A stretch of DNA of 54,477 bases from an uncultured bacterium (GTDB taxonomy: Bacteria > Planctomycetota > UBA8108 > UBA1146), in NCBI GenBank assembly GCA_913056395.1, contig CAJXMG010000018.1, positions 1 through 54,477 on the forward strand, in the 5' to 3' direction. Below the pieces are notes generated by a model. It worked only from the letters and a program-made list of their open reading frames with translations, ran no database searches and was not told the DNA's origin. A program made the translations under genes and the position numbers. Below, piece by piece: positions 1 to 9,158 of this stretch; within the stretch, counting starts at the first letter, position 1; each line of letters begins with the position of its first letter.

Positions 1-1
1 C

Positions 2-1513
<1,512 letters not shown>

Positions 1514-1598
1514 AGGTACATTTTGGTGCTCTTCAGGTTATACTCATGGTATGGGATCAGAGGTTGACTCAATCACAGGATCCCCACTGAAACGGATA

Positions 1599-2138
1599 AT
1601 GATGGATCTCTTGAAACGACTCGACGGTTTTTTCACCGGCTCACCCCAGCGGGTGTGGGTCAGTGCAATCGTTCTGGGGATGATTTTGACCCCGGGATTG
1701 TTTGCCCAGAATCTCTTTGCCCAGGACGGCGGTGAAACTTCCGGCCTCAAGGGTCTTCGTCCCGTTGAAGAGCGTCCAGTCGAGAAAGAATCGGTTGAGA
1801 AAGAATCCGTTGAGAAAGAGAAGTCTGAAGCGGAAACCAAAAGAGCAGATCCCGATCAAGGTGATTCCAGCAAGGAAAAGCCCGCCGATACCCGTTCAGA
1901 ACTGGACAAGTTGATCGATGAGCAGATCCCGGATCTCGATCCTCTCGATATTCTCGATGCCAATGATCCGACTGCAAAGGTTGGGCAGTTGGTGGACGAG
2001 ATCTCGAAAAACATGAAAGAGATCGAGCGACTTCTCGATCAGGACGACACCGGTGAGTCGAATCAGTCGATGCAGCAACAGACCCTTTCAAGGATCGATG
2101 AACTGATCAATGAGGTCCAAAAACTGTCCGGTGGCTGA
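1599..2138 (+). CDS. Exported coiled-coil protein, N-terminal part before an in-frame TGA
   Basis: From ATG 1599 (alternatives 1551 and 1602) the product is 179 aa. It has a basic N-region, a hydrophobic stretch VWVSAIVLGMILTPGLFAQ that looks like a signal peptide, a Glu/Lys-rich low-complexity region with a three-fold VEKES repeat, and a helical segment (residues about 105-175). The frame ends in SGG-TGA, but the same frame continues without another stop to 2516, starting with Ser/Gly linker codons (SSGGGSSSG). The conserved-looking C-terminal motif lies beyond the TGA. The full protein was therefore probably about 305 residues. The TGA may be a point mutation (GGA to TGA would restore a glycine linker), a sequence error, or a recoded stop. 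It follows the Gln-rich CDS by 85 bases, so they are probably co-transcribed. Confidence 0.7.
   Translation: MMDLLKRLDGFFTGSPQRVWVSAIVLGMILTPGLFAQNLFAQDGGETSGLKGLRPVEERPVEKESVEKESVEKEKSEAETKRADPDQGDSSKEKPADTRSELDKLIDEQIPDLDPLDILDANDPTAKVGQLVDEISKNMKEIERLLDQDDTGESNQSMQQQTLSRIDELINEVQKLSGG
1779..1823 (+). repeat. 15-bp tandem repeat encoding VEKES, 3 copies
   Basis: Three in-frame units of the type GTTGAGAAAGAATCC (1779-1793, 1794-1808, 1809-1823; the last diverges) encode VEKES-VEKES-VEKEK in the exported coiled-coil protein. Confidence 0.9.
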
Positions 2139-2169
2139 AGTAGCGGTGGTGGCTCCTCGTCGGGGAGCC
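2139..2169 (+). other. Hairpin just downstream of the in-frame TGA
   Basis: Twelve bases after TGA 2136-2138 comes GGCTCCTC (2151-2158), loop GTC, then GGGGAGCC (2162-2169): an 8-bp stem with one G-T pair. No T-tract follows, so it does not look like a terminator. Its distance from the TGA and the G-T in the apical loop resemble a bacterial SECIS element, but the GC-rich Ser/Gly codons alone could create it. Confidence 0.35.
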
Positions 2170-2225
2170 CTCAAAGCACACCTTCCGGAAGTGAAGATCA
2201 GCGTCAGTCCGGTCAACAGAGATCG

Positions 2226-2516
2226 ATGTCCCAGAAGCAGGACAAGGGTCAGCAGAGACAGGGAACTGAAGAGAAACCCGGCTCCATGAAGGAGAAACCG
2301 GAAAATTCCCAAGAGGTGGCCAACAATCGCACGACCGAGGGGGATTTGCCTCCCGAGGAGCAGGGCCAACTCAAAGATCGCAAGGGGAGTGGTCGTTGGG
2401 GCCGACTTCCCAAGACAGTCATCCAGAAGATGTACGACAACGGACGCAGGAAACTGCCCGAGAAGTATCGAGTCCTTCTGGAGGATTACTTCCGAAAGCT
2501 TCCGGAGTCCAACTGA
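2226..2516 (+). CDS. C-terminal continuation of the interrupted coiled-coil protein
   Basis: Same reading frame as 1599-2138, separated only by the TGA at 2136-2138. An ATG at 2226 without a clear Shine-Dalgarno would give 96 aa if it is translated alone. The sequence is Gln/Lys/Glu-rich and disordered up to about residue 55. It ends with a compact segment, GRWGRLPKTVIQKMYDN followed by LPEKYRVLLEDYFRKL. This resembles a C-terminal motif of planctomycete coiled-coil proteins, 'WG-LP-x-E---LPxYxxLLexYyrxL' (from memory of the family). It is most likely the tail of the upstream protein, not an independent gene. Confidence 0.6.
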   Translation: MSQKQDKGQQRQGTEEKPGSMKEKPENSQEVANNRTTEGDLPPEEQGQLKDRKGSGRWGRLPKTVIQKMYDNGRRKLPEKYRVLLEDYFRKLPESN

Positions 2517-2518
2517 CC

Positions 2519-3817
2519 TTGAACGAGGAACCTCGCACAGAACCGAACCCTGAACCTTCAGAGGACCCTCTGGAATGGGGCCACTTTTCGGCCTTTTCAG
2601 GGGCGGGGGCTTTGGGAAGCTCGCCTTTCTTGCCACTGCTTCGACGGGAACAGAAGCGGGTACACCCGTTTCAATCTGCTTCTACCAGTCCCATTCCCGA
2701 TTTTGACAAGTCTCAAACCATATTATTGACGGCTTTCATTTTCGTTCTCCTCTTCATGGCCCCCGTACGTGCTGCAATCCTGTGTGAAGTACCGCAGGAC
2801 CCTCCCGGAGAATCCACTTCCACCACAGGAAAATGGACTGAGGTTCGGGGTGTGCTCCACGACTCGAAAACAGAACGCTGTATTCGCAGAGGAATCAATT
2901 TTCTGGTGAAGAAGCAAAATGGAGTCGGTGCATTTTCGTCCACCTATCCGGTAGCGGTCACAGCCCTGTCTGGGCTCGCCCTGCTCGGAGCAGGGGCAGA
3001 GTTCGGTTCCGGGCCAGATGGTCAAGCACTGGAGAAAGCGGTCGATTACCTGATTTCTCCGATTCGATCCAATGATCGTGGATACCTGGAGGACCGGGGT
3101 GAATCCAGATCGAGGATGCATGGTCATTCATATGCCATACTTTTTCTCAGTCAGGTGATCGGTCAGGTTCCAACACCCCAGAGAGAAGAGCAGATACGCA
3201 AGGTCATCCGATCGGGGGTAAAACTCATCCTCTCCTGCCAAACCAAATTGGGTGGGTGGGGCTACGACCCCTCTGATCCTCTCGACGAAGCTTCTCTGAC
3301 GGTCTGCTGCCTGCAAGCACTGAGGTCCGCCAAGGAGGCTGGGGTGCATGTGCCCAAGGAGACCATCGATCGTGCCCTGGAGTACTTGCGTAAATGTGCC
3401 ACAGAGGACGGTACCTTTCGTTATTCCCTGACACGTTCAAGGAACAGGACTTCCTATGAGATTACCGCAGCTTCCATCTCAACGATGGATGCCGCCGGGG
3501 AATACACTCTTGAGGAGCGAAAACGTGGAATGGATTACATTCGTCGTCTGATCGAAAAAGGGGCGAGGACCCGCAAGGGTGCATTCCATGTTGCAGGAAA
3601 CTTTCCCTTTTATGGGAATTTCTATGCAGGTCAGATTTTGCAGCAATCCAGAGGAGAACTCTGGGAAGTCTGGAGTAGATCTGTATGGCCGCAAATCCTG
3701 AAATTGCAAAGTGACACGGGCTCATGGGAGAGCCGGTACGGTGAAGAATACGCTACGGCAATGGCGCTCTTGATACTGGAATTGCCGCTGGGCTATTTGC
3801 CCATGTATGACCGTTGA
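2519..3817 (+). CDS. Prenyltransferase/squalene-cyclase-fold repeat protein
   Basis: From TTG 2519 the product is about 432 aa. The open frame extends further upstream, but that part overlaps the coiled-coil C-terminus. The true start is uncertain because no ATG lies well placed before the hydrophobic stretch ILLTAFIFVLLFMAPVRA, a likely signal peptide or anchor; TTG 2726 is an alternative. The rest shows alpha/alpha-barrel repeats: AIRRG-like CIRRGINFLVKKQNGVGAF; LILSCQTKLGGWGYDPSD; ALEYLRKCATEDGTFRY; and a degenerate QW motif, LQSDTGSW, near the end. Terpene-cyclase-like barrels of this type are common in planctomycetes, usually without known catalytic function. I see no DxDD motif, so cyclase activity is doubtful. 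It closes the coiled-coil cluster and may be part of the same envelope system. Confidence 0.75.
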   Translation: MNEEPRTEPNPEPSEDPLEWGHFSAFSGAGALGSSPFLPLLRREQKRVHPFQSASTSPIPDFDKSQTILLTAFIFVLLFMAPVRAAILCEVPQDPPGESTSTTGKWTEVRGVLHDSKTERCIRRGINFLVKKQNGVGAFSSTYPVAVTALSGLALLGAGAEFGSGPDGQALEKAVDYLISPIRSNDRGYLEDRGESRSRMHGHSYAILFLSQVIGQVPTPQREEQIRKVIRSGVKLILSCQTKLGGWGYDPSDPLDEASLTVCCLQALRSAKEAGVHVPKETIDRALEYLRKCATEDGTFRYSLTRSRNRTSYEITAASISTMDAAGEYTLEERKRGMDYIRRLIEKGARTRKGAFHVAGNFPFYGNFYAGQILQQSRGELWEVWSRSVWPQILKLQSDTGSWESRYGEEYATAMALLILELPLGYLPMYDR

Positions 3818-3834
3818 TTGATGGAGGAATTCAA

Positions 3835-3930
3835 ATGCCCGATGGTCCGGAAGGGTCATATACCAACGAGGAAGTCCCTGAACGAAGTTGCTGTGAAGAT
3901 GTCAGCAACCGTGTGTTGGTGAGGAACTGA
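3835..3930 (+). CDS. Candidate small ORF, 31 aa
   Basis: ATG 3835 follows a perfect Shine-Dalgarno GGAGGA (3823-3828) at 6-nt spacing, and the ORF stops at TGA 3928-3930, one base before the CorC-type gene start at 3932. The product starts MPDGPEGSYTNEEVPERSCC and is 31 residues long; I do not recognise it. It could be a real small protein or a leader coupling translation to the next gene. A second frame from ATG 3821 gives 33 aa (starting MEEFKCPM) with a poorer ribosome site. Only conservation could decide. Confidence 0.4.
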   Translation: MPDGPEGSYTNEEVPERSCCEDVSNRVLVRN

Positions 3931-3931
3931 T

Positions 3932-5227
3932 ATGGGGACTTTTGAGTTGGACACCATTTATGGCGCAGCGCTTTTCCTGGCGTTCTTGTTTGCGCTGGTC
4001 CGCCGCTGTTTCAGGACGACTTCTACCGGCGAATACCATGGTTTACTTGAACAGGACAAGGAAAACCCCGAGTCGGAACAGATCTATCGCATCGAGCTGA
4101 TGCTTTGGGTGTTTCAGTTGCTGACCCAGTGTGTGTGGGCTTCTGTTCTTTTCTCACTGCGCAGTGATGGCATCGCATGGTACGGATCCTGGTTGAACCC
4201 CGAGGTACTTGCTGCATGGTGGGGCGCTTTCTGGATCCTTGAGATCCTGCTTTTGGGATTGTTGATTCTCGAGTTGTTGCCCGAGGCTATTTCCATCTGG
4301 ATTGGCCCAAAGATCACAGTGCGTCTCGTCCCCATTCTTTCGATTTTGGAAAAATTGTTTTCACCATTGACGATGACCTTCAGGAAATTACGCCGGAGTA
4401 CTTTGAAAGCTTTAGGCGGAAATGCAAACCGCAGTGAGAAGGATCTCGTTGAAGCAGACATCATGGCTGCGGTTGAAATGGGTGAGAGGCAGGGTCTCCT
4501 CGAGCAGGGTGAAAAAACGATGATCGAATCCCTGCTCCATTTCCGCGAAGCAGATGTAGAAGAAGTGATGACTCCCAGAACAGATATGGTCTGTTTTGAG
4601 GCATCTGAAACAGTGGAGGAAGTGATTCCAAAGGCTGTGGCGTGTGGACACTCCAGGATTCCGGTGTATCGGAAAAAAGTCGATGACATCATCGGCGTTC
4701 TTTACGTCAAGGACTTGCTCAGGCATGCAGCCGACGACGGAATGCAGTCATTGCACATCGAAAAACTGGTCCGCAAGAGTCACTTCGTTCCGGAAAACAA
4801 AAACCTGCATGAACTCCTGGCGGAGTTCAGGGCAGATCGTTTCCACATTGCGGTCGTACTCGATGAATATGGAGGCACCACAGGACTGGTGACCATCGAG
4901 GATATCCTTGAGGAAATCGTCGGAGAGATCGAAGACGAATTTGACACCGCTGGTCGAGATCAGATTAGGAAAGCCGGCGAAAACACCTACGACATCGATG
5001 GCCGTACCAGCATTCAGGACATCAATCGTGCGCTTTCCATCGAACTCCCCGAAAGTGATGACTACGAAACAGTGGCGGGTTTCCTCTTTTCTGAAATTGG
5101 ACATGTTCCAAAAGAGGGTGAGGAATTCACTACCACAGAGGTGGACTTCAAAGTGATTCGTGCAGACGAAAGAACTATCAAGCGTATCAGGGCAACACTT
5201 CAGGAAACGAGTCGGAACGGATCGTAG
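3932..5227 (+). CDS. CNNM/CorC-type hemolysin-family protein with CBS pair
   Basis: 431 aa integral membrane protein. Residues 1-150 hold several hydrophobic segments (GAALFLAFLFALV; LMLWVFQLLTQCVWASVLF; ILEILLLGLLILELL), matching the DUF21-type membrane domain. Next come a linker and a CBS pair (about 213-330) with MTPRTDMVCFEASETVEE, SRIPVYRKKVDDIIGVLYVK and the diagnostic VVLDEYGGTTGLVTIEDILE. A CorC/HlyC C-terminal domain (about 348-428) contains YDIDGRTSIQDINR and DDYETVAGFLF. The family is implicated in Mg2+/Co2+ efflux or resistance; the CBS pair senses adenine nucleotides in relatives. It is immediately followed by recO, a common neighbourhood. Confidence 0.9.
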   Translation: MGTFELDTIYGAALFLAFLFALVRRCFRTTSTGEYHGLLEQDKENPESEQIYRIELMLWVFQLLTQCVWASVLFSLRSDGIAWYGSWLNPEVLAAWWGAFWILEILLLGLLILELLPEAISIWIGPKITVRLVPILSILEKLFSPLTMTFRKLRRSTLKALGGNANRSEKDLVEADIMAAVEMGERQGLLEQGEKTMIESLLHFREADVEEVMTPRTDMVCFEASETVEEVIPKAVACGHSRIPVYRKKVDDIIGVLYVKDLLRHAADDGMQSLHIEKLVRKSHFVPENKNLHELLAEFRADRFHIAVVLDEYGGTTGLVTIEDILEEIVGEIEDEFDTAGRDQIRKAGENTYDIDGRTSIQDINRALSIELPESDDYETVAGFLFSEIGHVPKEGEEFTTTEVDFKVIRADERTIKRIRATLQETSRNGS

Positions 5228-5983
5228 ATGAAAGGGTCATTCCGAACCCGGGGACTGGTTCTGCGAACCACTGATTTCTCCGAGACTTCGCAAGTCGTCA
5301 AGGTTTTTGCTCGGGGACATGGAATCGTCGATTTGATGGCCAAGGGTTCGCGCAGGCCCGCGAAGAATTCCTCTTCCTTTCATGCCCCATTTGATCCCGG
5401 TAGTTGGTATGACATCAGCTTTCGCAAAAAAAGCGGAGACCTTCAACTGGCGACCGAGGCGAGGTTGGTGGAGGGGTTCCGCCACCTTCGGAACGAGTTG
5501 CCCGTCTGGTTGGATGCCACTTTGGCGCTCGATCTGCTGAGAACCCTTTTTACGCCCGGAGACCCTCATGACGATCTACTTCGGGAGACCCTCCAGTATT
5601 TCAAATTGCTGTCATCTGGAGTGGGCCGGCGAAGGCTGAGAAACCGGTTTCTTCACTCGATCCTCGTAGCCAGTGGACTTCAACCTTCCTGGGAGCAATG
5701 TGCAGGGTGTGACTCTCCCCTCTCAGAAATTCCAGCAAGAGATCTGGTCTTCCAACTGCCTGCCGGTTTTTTCTGTTCCGTCTGCGTAGATGCCTCGGGC
5801 CGAATTTCGGTGGATCATGCCCTCCTGAACTATCTGCGGGCGGACTCAACCCAGGAATGGGGGAAAGTCCCCAGTTGGCAGGTACCCGATTCTGTCGTTC
5901 TGCGGGGTTGGGAAGTTCTCAGTTCACTGATATCGCATCACTTGGAGAGGCCGCCACGTTCGTTAAGATATCTACGAGTCTGA
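5228..5983 (+). CDS. recO: DNA repair protein RecO
   Basis: 251 aa, starting directly after the TAG of the CorC-type gene, so translation is probably coupled. The N-terminal OB fold begins FRTRGLVLRTTDFSETSQVV, with the typical GxxxLxAKGSRRPAKN-like segment; an alpha-helical domain follows. The zinc-binding cysteines are visible as CAGC (about residue 158) and CSVC (about residue 180). RecO binds single-stranded DNA and with RecR loads RecA on SSB-coated gaps (family knowledge). Length matches the family. Confidence 0.9.
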   Translation: MKGSFRTRGLVLRTTDFSETSQVVKVFARGHGIVDLMAKGSRRPAKNSSSFHAPFDPGSWYDISFRKKSGDLQLATEARLVEGFRHLRNELPVWLDATLALDLLRTLFTPGDPHDDLLRETLQYFKLLSSGVGRRRLRNRFLHSILVASGLQPSWEQCAGCDSPLSEIPARDLVFQLPAGFFCSVCVDASGRISVDHALLNYLRADSTQEWGKVPSWQVPDSVVLRGWEVLSSLISHHLERPPRSLRYLRV

Positions 5984-6021
5984 ACCCTCGGCGGAGGGGC
6001 GGCTGATGGGAAGCAGGGGGA

Positions 6022-6951
6022 ATGACAATTTGCAACGGTGCCCAATTGATTGTGATGCTGCTGGCTCTTCAATCTGCAGAGATTCCTGGGGATGGAGAGT
6101 TTTCACGAATTCTTTCAGAGGCACGTGTCGCTTCCGAAACAGGCAATTCTGAAAAAGCGATCTCTCTCTTTCAGGATGCCATAGACCTGTACCTGTTCGA
6201 AGAGGATGTCCCTCGACGGGGTCCCCTGATCTCCAGAGTTCGCCTCGACCTCGTCAAGGCACTGGTTGCAAGTCGCCAATACGATGAAGCTTTGAGGGTC
6301 ACTGAAGAAATCTCCGAATCAGATCCAGGCCCTCAGACACTCGAGGAATCGTTGCAGATTCGTTACAACATTGGATTCTCGTATCTGACAGGAGCAACCA
6401 GGAGGCTGTTTGGCCTTGAGGTCAATGCCGAGAGTCGAGGGTTGGAAGTTCTCAACAATCTCATCAAGGATTACCCGTTCATGAATTTCACTGCTGATGC
6501 CATTTTTCACTGTGGAAACTGGTATCTGAAGAATAACCAGCCTGAAGAGGCGGAGCGTTATTTCACTCGCATCGTCAGAGAATACCCAGAAAGCGATTGG
6601 ATCGCCGCTGCACAACTGCTTGCGGGGGATTCTGCGATGGCTCAGTTGAAAGGTGTGGATTACGATTTGGGAATCCTCATATCGGCGGAGAGATATTACC
6701 GCAGGTATTTGCGCCTCTACCCTGGACAGGGGGAAGCGGCGAGAGCCAGAGAGAGTCTCGAAAAAATAGAGGGCTTCAAAGCTCGCAGAAGACTACAGAT
6801 CGCAGATTTTTACATCCGGATCGAGAAATATGAGTCTGCTCGGATTTATCTTGAAAAAGTTCTGATTGAATCGAGTGGAACTCCTGAGGGGAACGAAGCT
6901 CAACAGGTCTTGGAGCAAATCAGATCCAAACTGGAAATGAGTAATCGATGA
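6022..6951 (+). CDS. Tetratricopeptide-repeat protein
   Basis: 309 aa. A short hydrophobic N-terminus (LIVMLLALQSAE) may be a weak signal peptide. The rest is helical TPR repeats: LSEARVASETGNSEKAISLF, a segment FHCGNWYLKNNQPEEAERYF and a last repeat ADFYIRIEKYESARIYLEKV. The arrangement recalls BamD/YbgF-like periplasmic TPR proteins, and its stop overlaps the start of the lptE-like gene (ATGA). An envelope-assembly role is inference; I would not assign BamD. Confidence 0.7.
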   Translation: MTICNGAQLIVMLLALQSAEIPGDGEFSRILSEARVASETGNSEKAISLFQDAIDLYLFEEDVPRRGPLISRVRLDLVKALVASRQYDEALRVTEEISESDPGPQTLEESLQIRYNIGFSYLTGATRRLFGLEVNAESRGLEVLNNLIKDYPFMNFTADAIFHCGNWYLKNNQPEEAERYFTRIVREYPESDWIAAAQLLAGDSAMAQLKGVDYDLGILISAERYYRRYLRLYPGQGEAARARESLEKIEGFKARRRLQIADFYIRIEKYESARIYLEKVLIESSGTPEGNEAQQVLEQIRSKLEMSNR

Positions 6952-7451
6952 CCGACAGCACGAGATCTCTGCTTTTGCTGTTGATCCTGGGACTTTCACT
7001 GATCGCCTCCGGTTGTGGATACAGCGCGGGTTACCGTATGCCACGGGGAGTTTCGAGGATCTCGGTTCCTGTGTTCAAGAATGAGACGATTCCATTCCGG
7101 AAAGATCTTGAATATGAACTGACGAGAGCCGTCAAGAGAGAGTTACAATTGATGACTCCCGCTGAAGTAACCTCAATTGAGGACTCAAATGCGATCTTGC
7201 GTGGATCTGTTCTCCAGTTTGATGAAGGTGTTCTCGTTGAAAGTGGATCTGGCAGCATTCAGGAATCGGGGGTCGTCATACGGGTAGGGATCCAGCTGAT
7301 CCGTAGTCGTGACGAGAGAGTCCTTCTGGAAAGATCCGTGGAAGCGAGAGCTTCCTATTCGCTCGCAGCAGGTGAGTCGATTGAAGTGGCCAGGCGAGAA
7401 GCGCTGACCGATCTGGCTCGCCGAATCATTGCTGAAATTGAGCCCTGGTAA
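6948..7451 (+). CDS. lptE: LptE-like LPS-assembly lipoprotein
   Basis: 167 aa, overlapping the preceding gene by ATGA. A lipoprotein signal, LLLLLILGLSLIASGC, places the lipidated Cys at residue 23, followed by GYSAGYRMPRGVSRISVPVF, a segment characteristic of the LptE/DUF799-like fold. The remainder alternates strands and helices (FRKDLEYELTRAVKREL; ILRGSVLQFDEGVL; EALTDLARRIIAEIE). LptE partners LptD in the outer-membrane LPS translocon. Its presence argues for a diderm cell, although identity at this length is weaker than for enzymes. Confidence 0.75.
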   Translation: MTDSTRSLLLLLILGLSLIASGCGYSAGYRMPRGVSRISVPVFKNETIPFRKDLEYELTRAVKRELQLMTPAEVTSIEDSNAILRGSVLQFDEGVLVESGSGSIQESGVVIRVGIQLIRSRDERVLLERSVEARASYSLAAGESIEVARREALTDLARRIIAEIEPW

Positions 7452-7476
7452 AAACAGTCTTTTGAGAGGTATCAGA

Positions 7477-8307
7477 TTGTCAGTGAAGGTTCTTGGTATC
7501 CTGAATGTGACCCCGGATTCCTTCAGTGATGGCGGTCTGTGGGAGAATCTAGACCGTGCTCTGGAAAGAGCGAGCCAAATGGTCAAAGAAGGGGCTACCG
7601 CCATCGATGTGGGCGGTGAATCTACACGCCCAGGTAGCAGGGAAATCAGTGTTCAGGAAGAGTTGGACCGGGTTCTCCCATGCCTTGAGGCCATCGGCAA
7701 ACAGATCGGTGTCCCAGTGAGCATCGATACCCGAAGAGCAGATGTTGCAAGGGCAGCTGCAAACTTGGGGGCGACCATCATCAATGACACTTCTGCTCTC
7801 AGGGATGACCCTGACCTGATGCGATTCGTCATACAAGAAGAGCTGGAAGTGGTTTTGATGCACCGGCAGGGAACCCCCGAGACGATGCAAAACAACCCGC
7901 AATACACTGATGTGATCGTCGAGGTCCGTGATTTTTTTCAAGATCGTATCGACGACTTTGTCGCAGCCGGTGGCCGGAAAGATCAGTTGATCATCGATCC
8001 CGGGATAGGATTTGGCAAAAGGCTGGAGGATAATTTTCTCCTTGCCGCTGAACTCGCCAATTTCAGGAGTTTCGGAGTACCCGTCATGCTTGGTGCCTCT
8101 CGGAAAGCGTGTACAGGAGCTTTGGACGGTGCACCATCTGACGATCGATTGCCTGGCTCCCTTGCATTTGTAGCGATGGCCCAGCGAGCGTCTGTCGAAT
8201 GGGTGCGGGTGCATGACGTTGGCGAAACGGTTCGCTTTCTGAAGGTCCTTGAGGCCATCGACAATCAGAAGAAGATCGTGAACCCGGATCGGGAGGTTCA
8301 GGCTTGA
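7477..8307 (+). CDS. folP: Dihydropteroate synthase
   Basis: 276 aa from TTG 7477, preceded by GAGAGG at about 7-nt spacing; the frame also extends into lptE, but the conserved N-terminus begins at VLGILNVTPDSFSDGG. Further motifs: VGGESTRPGS, IDTRRADVARAA, IINDTSALRDDP, VLMHRQGTPETMQ, IDPGIGFGK, MLGASRKA and RVHDVGETVRFL, the complete pterin- and pABA-binding set. The enzyme joins dihydropterin pyrophosphate and p-aminobenzoate in folate synthesis, in the cytoplasm. It overlaps cdaA by TTGA. Confidence 0.95.
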   Translation: MSVKVLGILNVTPDSFSDGGLWENLDRALERASQMVKEGATAIDVGGESTRPGSREISVQEELDRVLPCLEAIGKQIGVPVSIDTRRADVARAAANLGATIINDTSALRDDPDLMRFVIQEELEVVLMHRQGTPETMQNNPQYTDVIVEVRDFFQDRIDDFVAAGGRKDQLIIDPGIGFGKRLEDNFLLAAELANFRSFGVPVMLGASRKACTGALDGAPSDDRLPGSLAFVAMAQRASVEWVRVHDVGETVRFLKVLEAIDNQKKIVNPDREVQA

Positions 8308-9158
8308 ACGAGTTCAATGCGATATGGACAGCGGTTGAAGCTATTGGACCTTGGCGGGTTCTCTTCGAGATCAGCGTCATCTATCTACTGATTTATGGAT
8401 TCATCGTATTCTGCGAGGGAACCCGTGGTGCCGGTGTTCTCAAGGGATTGGCACTCTCGGTGATAATCGCCGTAGTGGGTACACGCCTCGCTGTCACTTA
8501 CCTGAATCTTGAGCGAATTGGATTCCTGCTGACGGTGATTACACCTGCAGCATTTACGGCGATCATCGTCATCCTGCAGCCTGAGTTGCGTCGTGGATTG
8601 GTTCGATTGAGCCAGGCTCCGATCTTTGGCGAATTGGTTCGGGATGAACAAGAATTGGTGGTCGTTCTTGTGCGATCTTGCCAAATGCTATCCAAAGCCA
8701 AAATTGGTGCACTGTTTGCCATTGAGCGTGATCAAACACTCAACCCTTGGGTAGACAGGGGGACCATTCTCGACGCCGAAGTTTCCTCTGAAATCATCAA
8801 TTCCATCTTCTATCCAGGGACTGCTCTCCATGATGGAGCGGTCGTGATTCAGAAGGGCCGAATTGCTGCCGCCGGTTGCCTCTTGCCACTTTCCGAAAAT
8901 GAACAACTCGGTTCATGGGCAGGAACCCGTCACAGGGCAGCTGTCGGACTTACAGAAGAATCGGATGCTGTCACGATTGTGGTCAGTGAGGAAACCGGGA
9001 CTGTCTCTATCTGTGTGAGGGGAGAGGTCTTCAGAGACCTCGATCGTGAGGAGCTGGCAGAGCGCCTGCGTTCTTACTACACAAAAACGGATGAACCTGA
9101 GAAAACAGGGCCCCTTCAATCGATACTGGGATTGGACGGAAAGGGGAGTGACTCTTGA
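8304..9158 (+). CDS. cdaA: Membrane diadenylate cyclase CdaA (DisA_N domain)
   Basis: 284 aa, TTG start overlapping the folP stop. The N-terminus has three membrane segments (VLFEISVIYLLIYGFIVF; GVLKGLALSVIIAVVGTRLA; FLLTVITPAAFTAIIVIL), followed by LQPELRRGL, the usual junction to the DAC domain. Catalytic motifs are intact: DGA at about 177-179 (TALHDGAVVIQ) and RHR at about 209-211 (GTRHRAAVGL). It makes cyclic di-AMP from two ATP. The order cdaA-cdaR-glmM is the classical c-di-AMP locus best known from Firmicutes. All three genes overlap here, so one mRNA is very likely. Confidence 0.95.
   Translation: MNEFNAIWTAVEAIGPWRVLFEISVIYLLIYGFIVFCEGTRGAGVLKGLALSVIIAVVGTRLAVTYLNLERIGFLLTVITPAAFTAIIVILQPELRRGLVRLSQAPIFGELVRDEQELVVVLVRSCQMLSKAKIGALFAIERDQTLNPWVDRGTILDAEVSSEIINSIFYPGTALHDGAVVIQKGRIAAAGCLLPLSENEQLGSWAGTRHRAAVGLTEESDAVTIVVSEETGTVSICVRGEVFRDLDREELAERLRSYYTKTDEPEKTGPLQSILGLDGKGSDS

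Noticed and set aside
2396-2518. Upstream extension of the prenyltransferase-fold gene to 2396
   Set aside because: It would overlap 120 bases of the conserved coiled-coil C-terminus in another frame, and has no signal-peptide logic.
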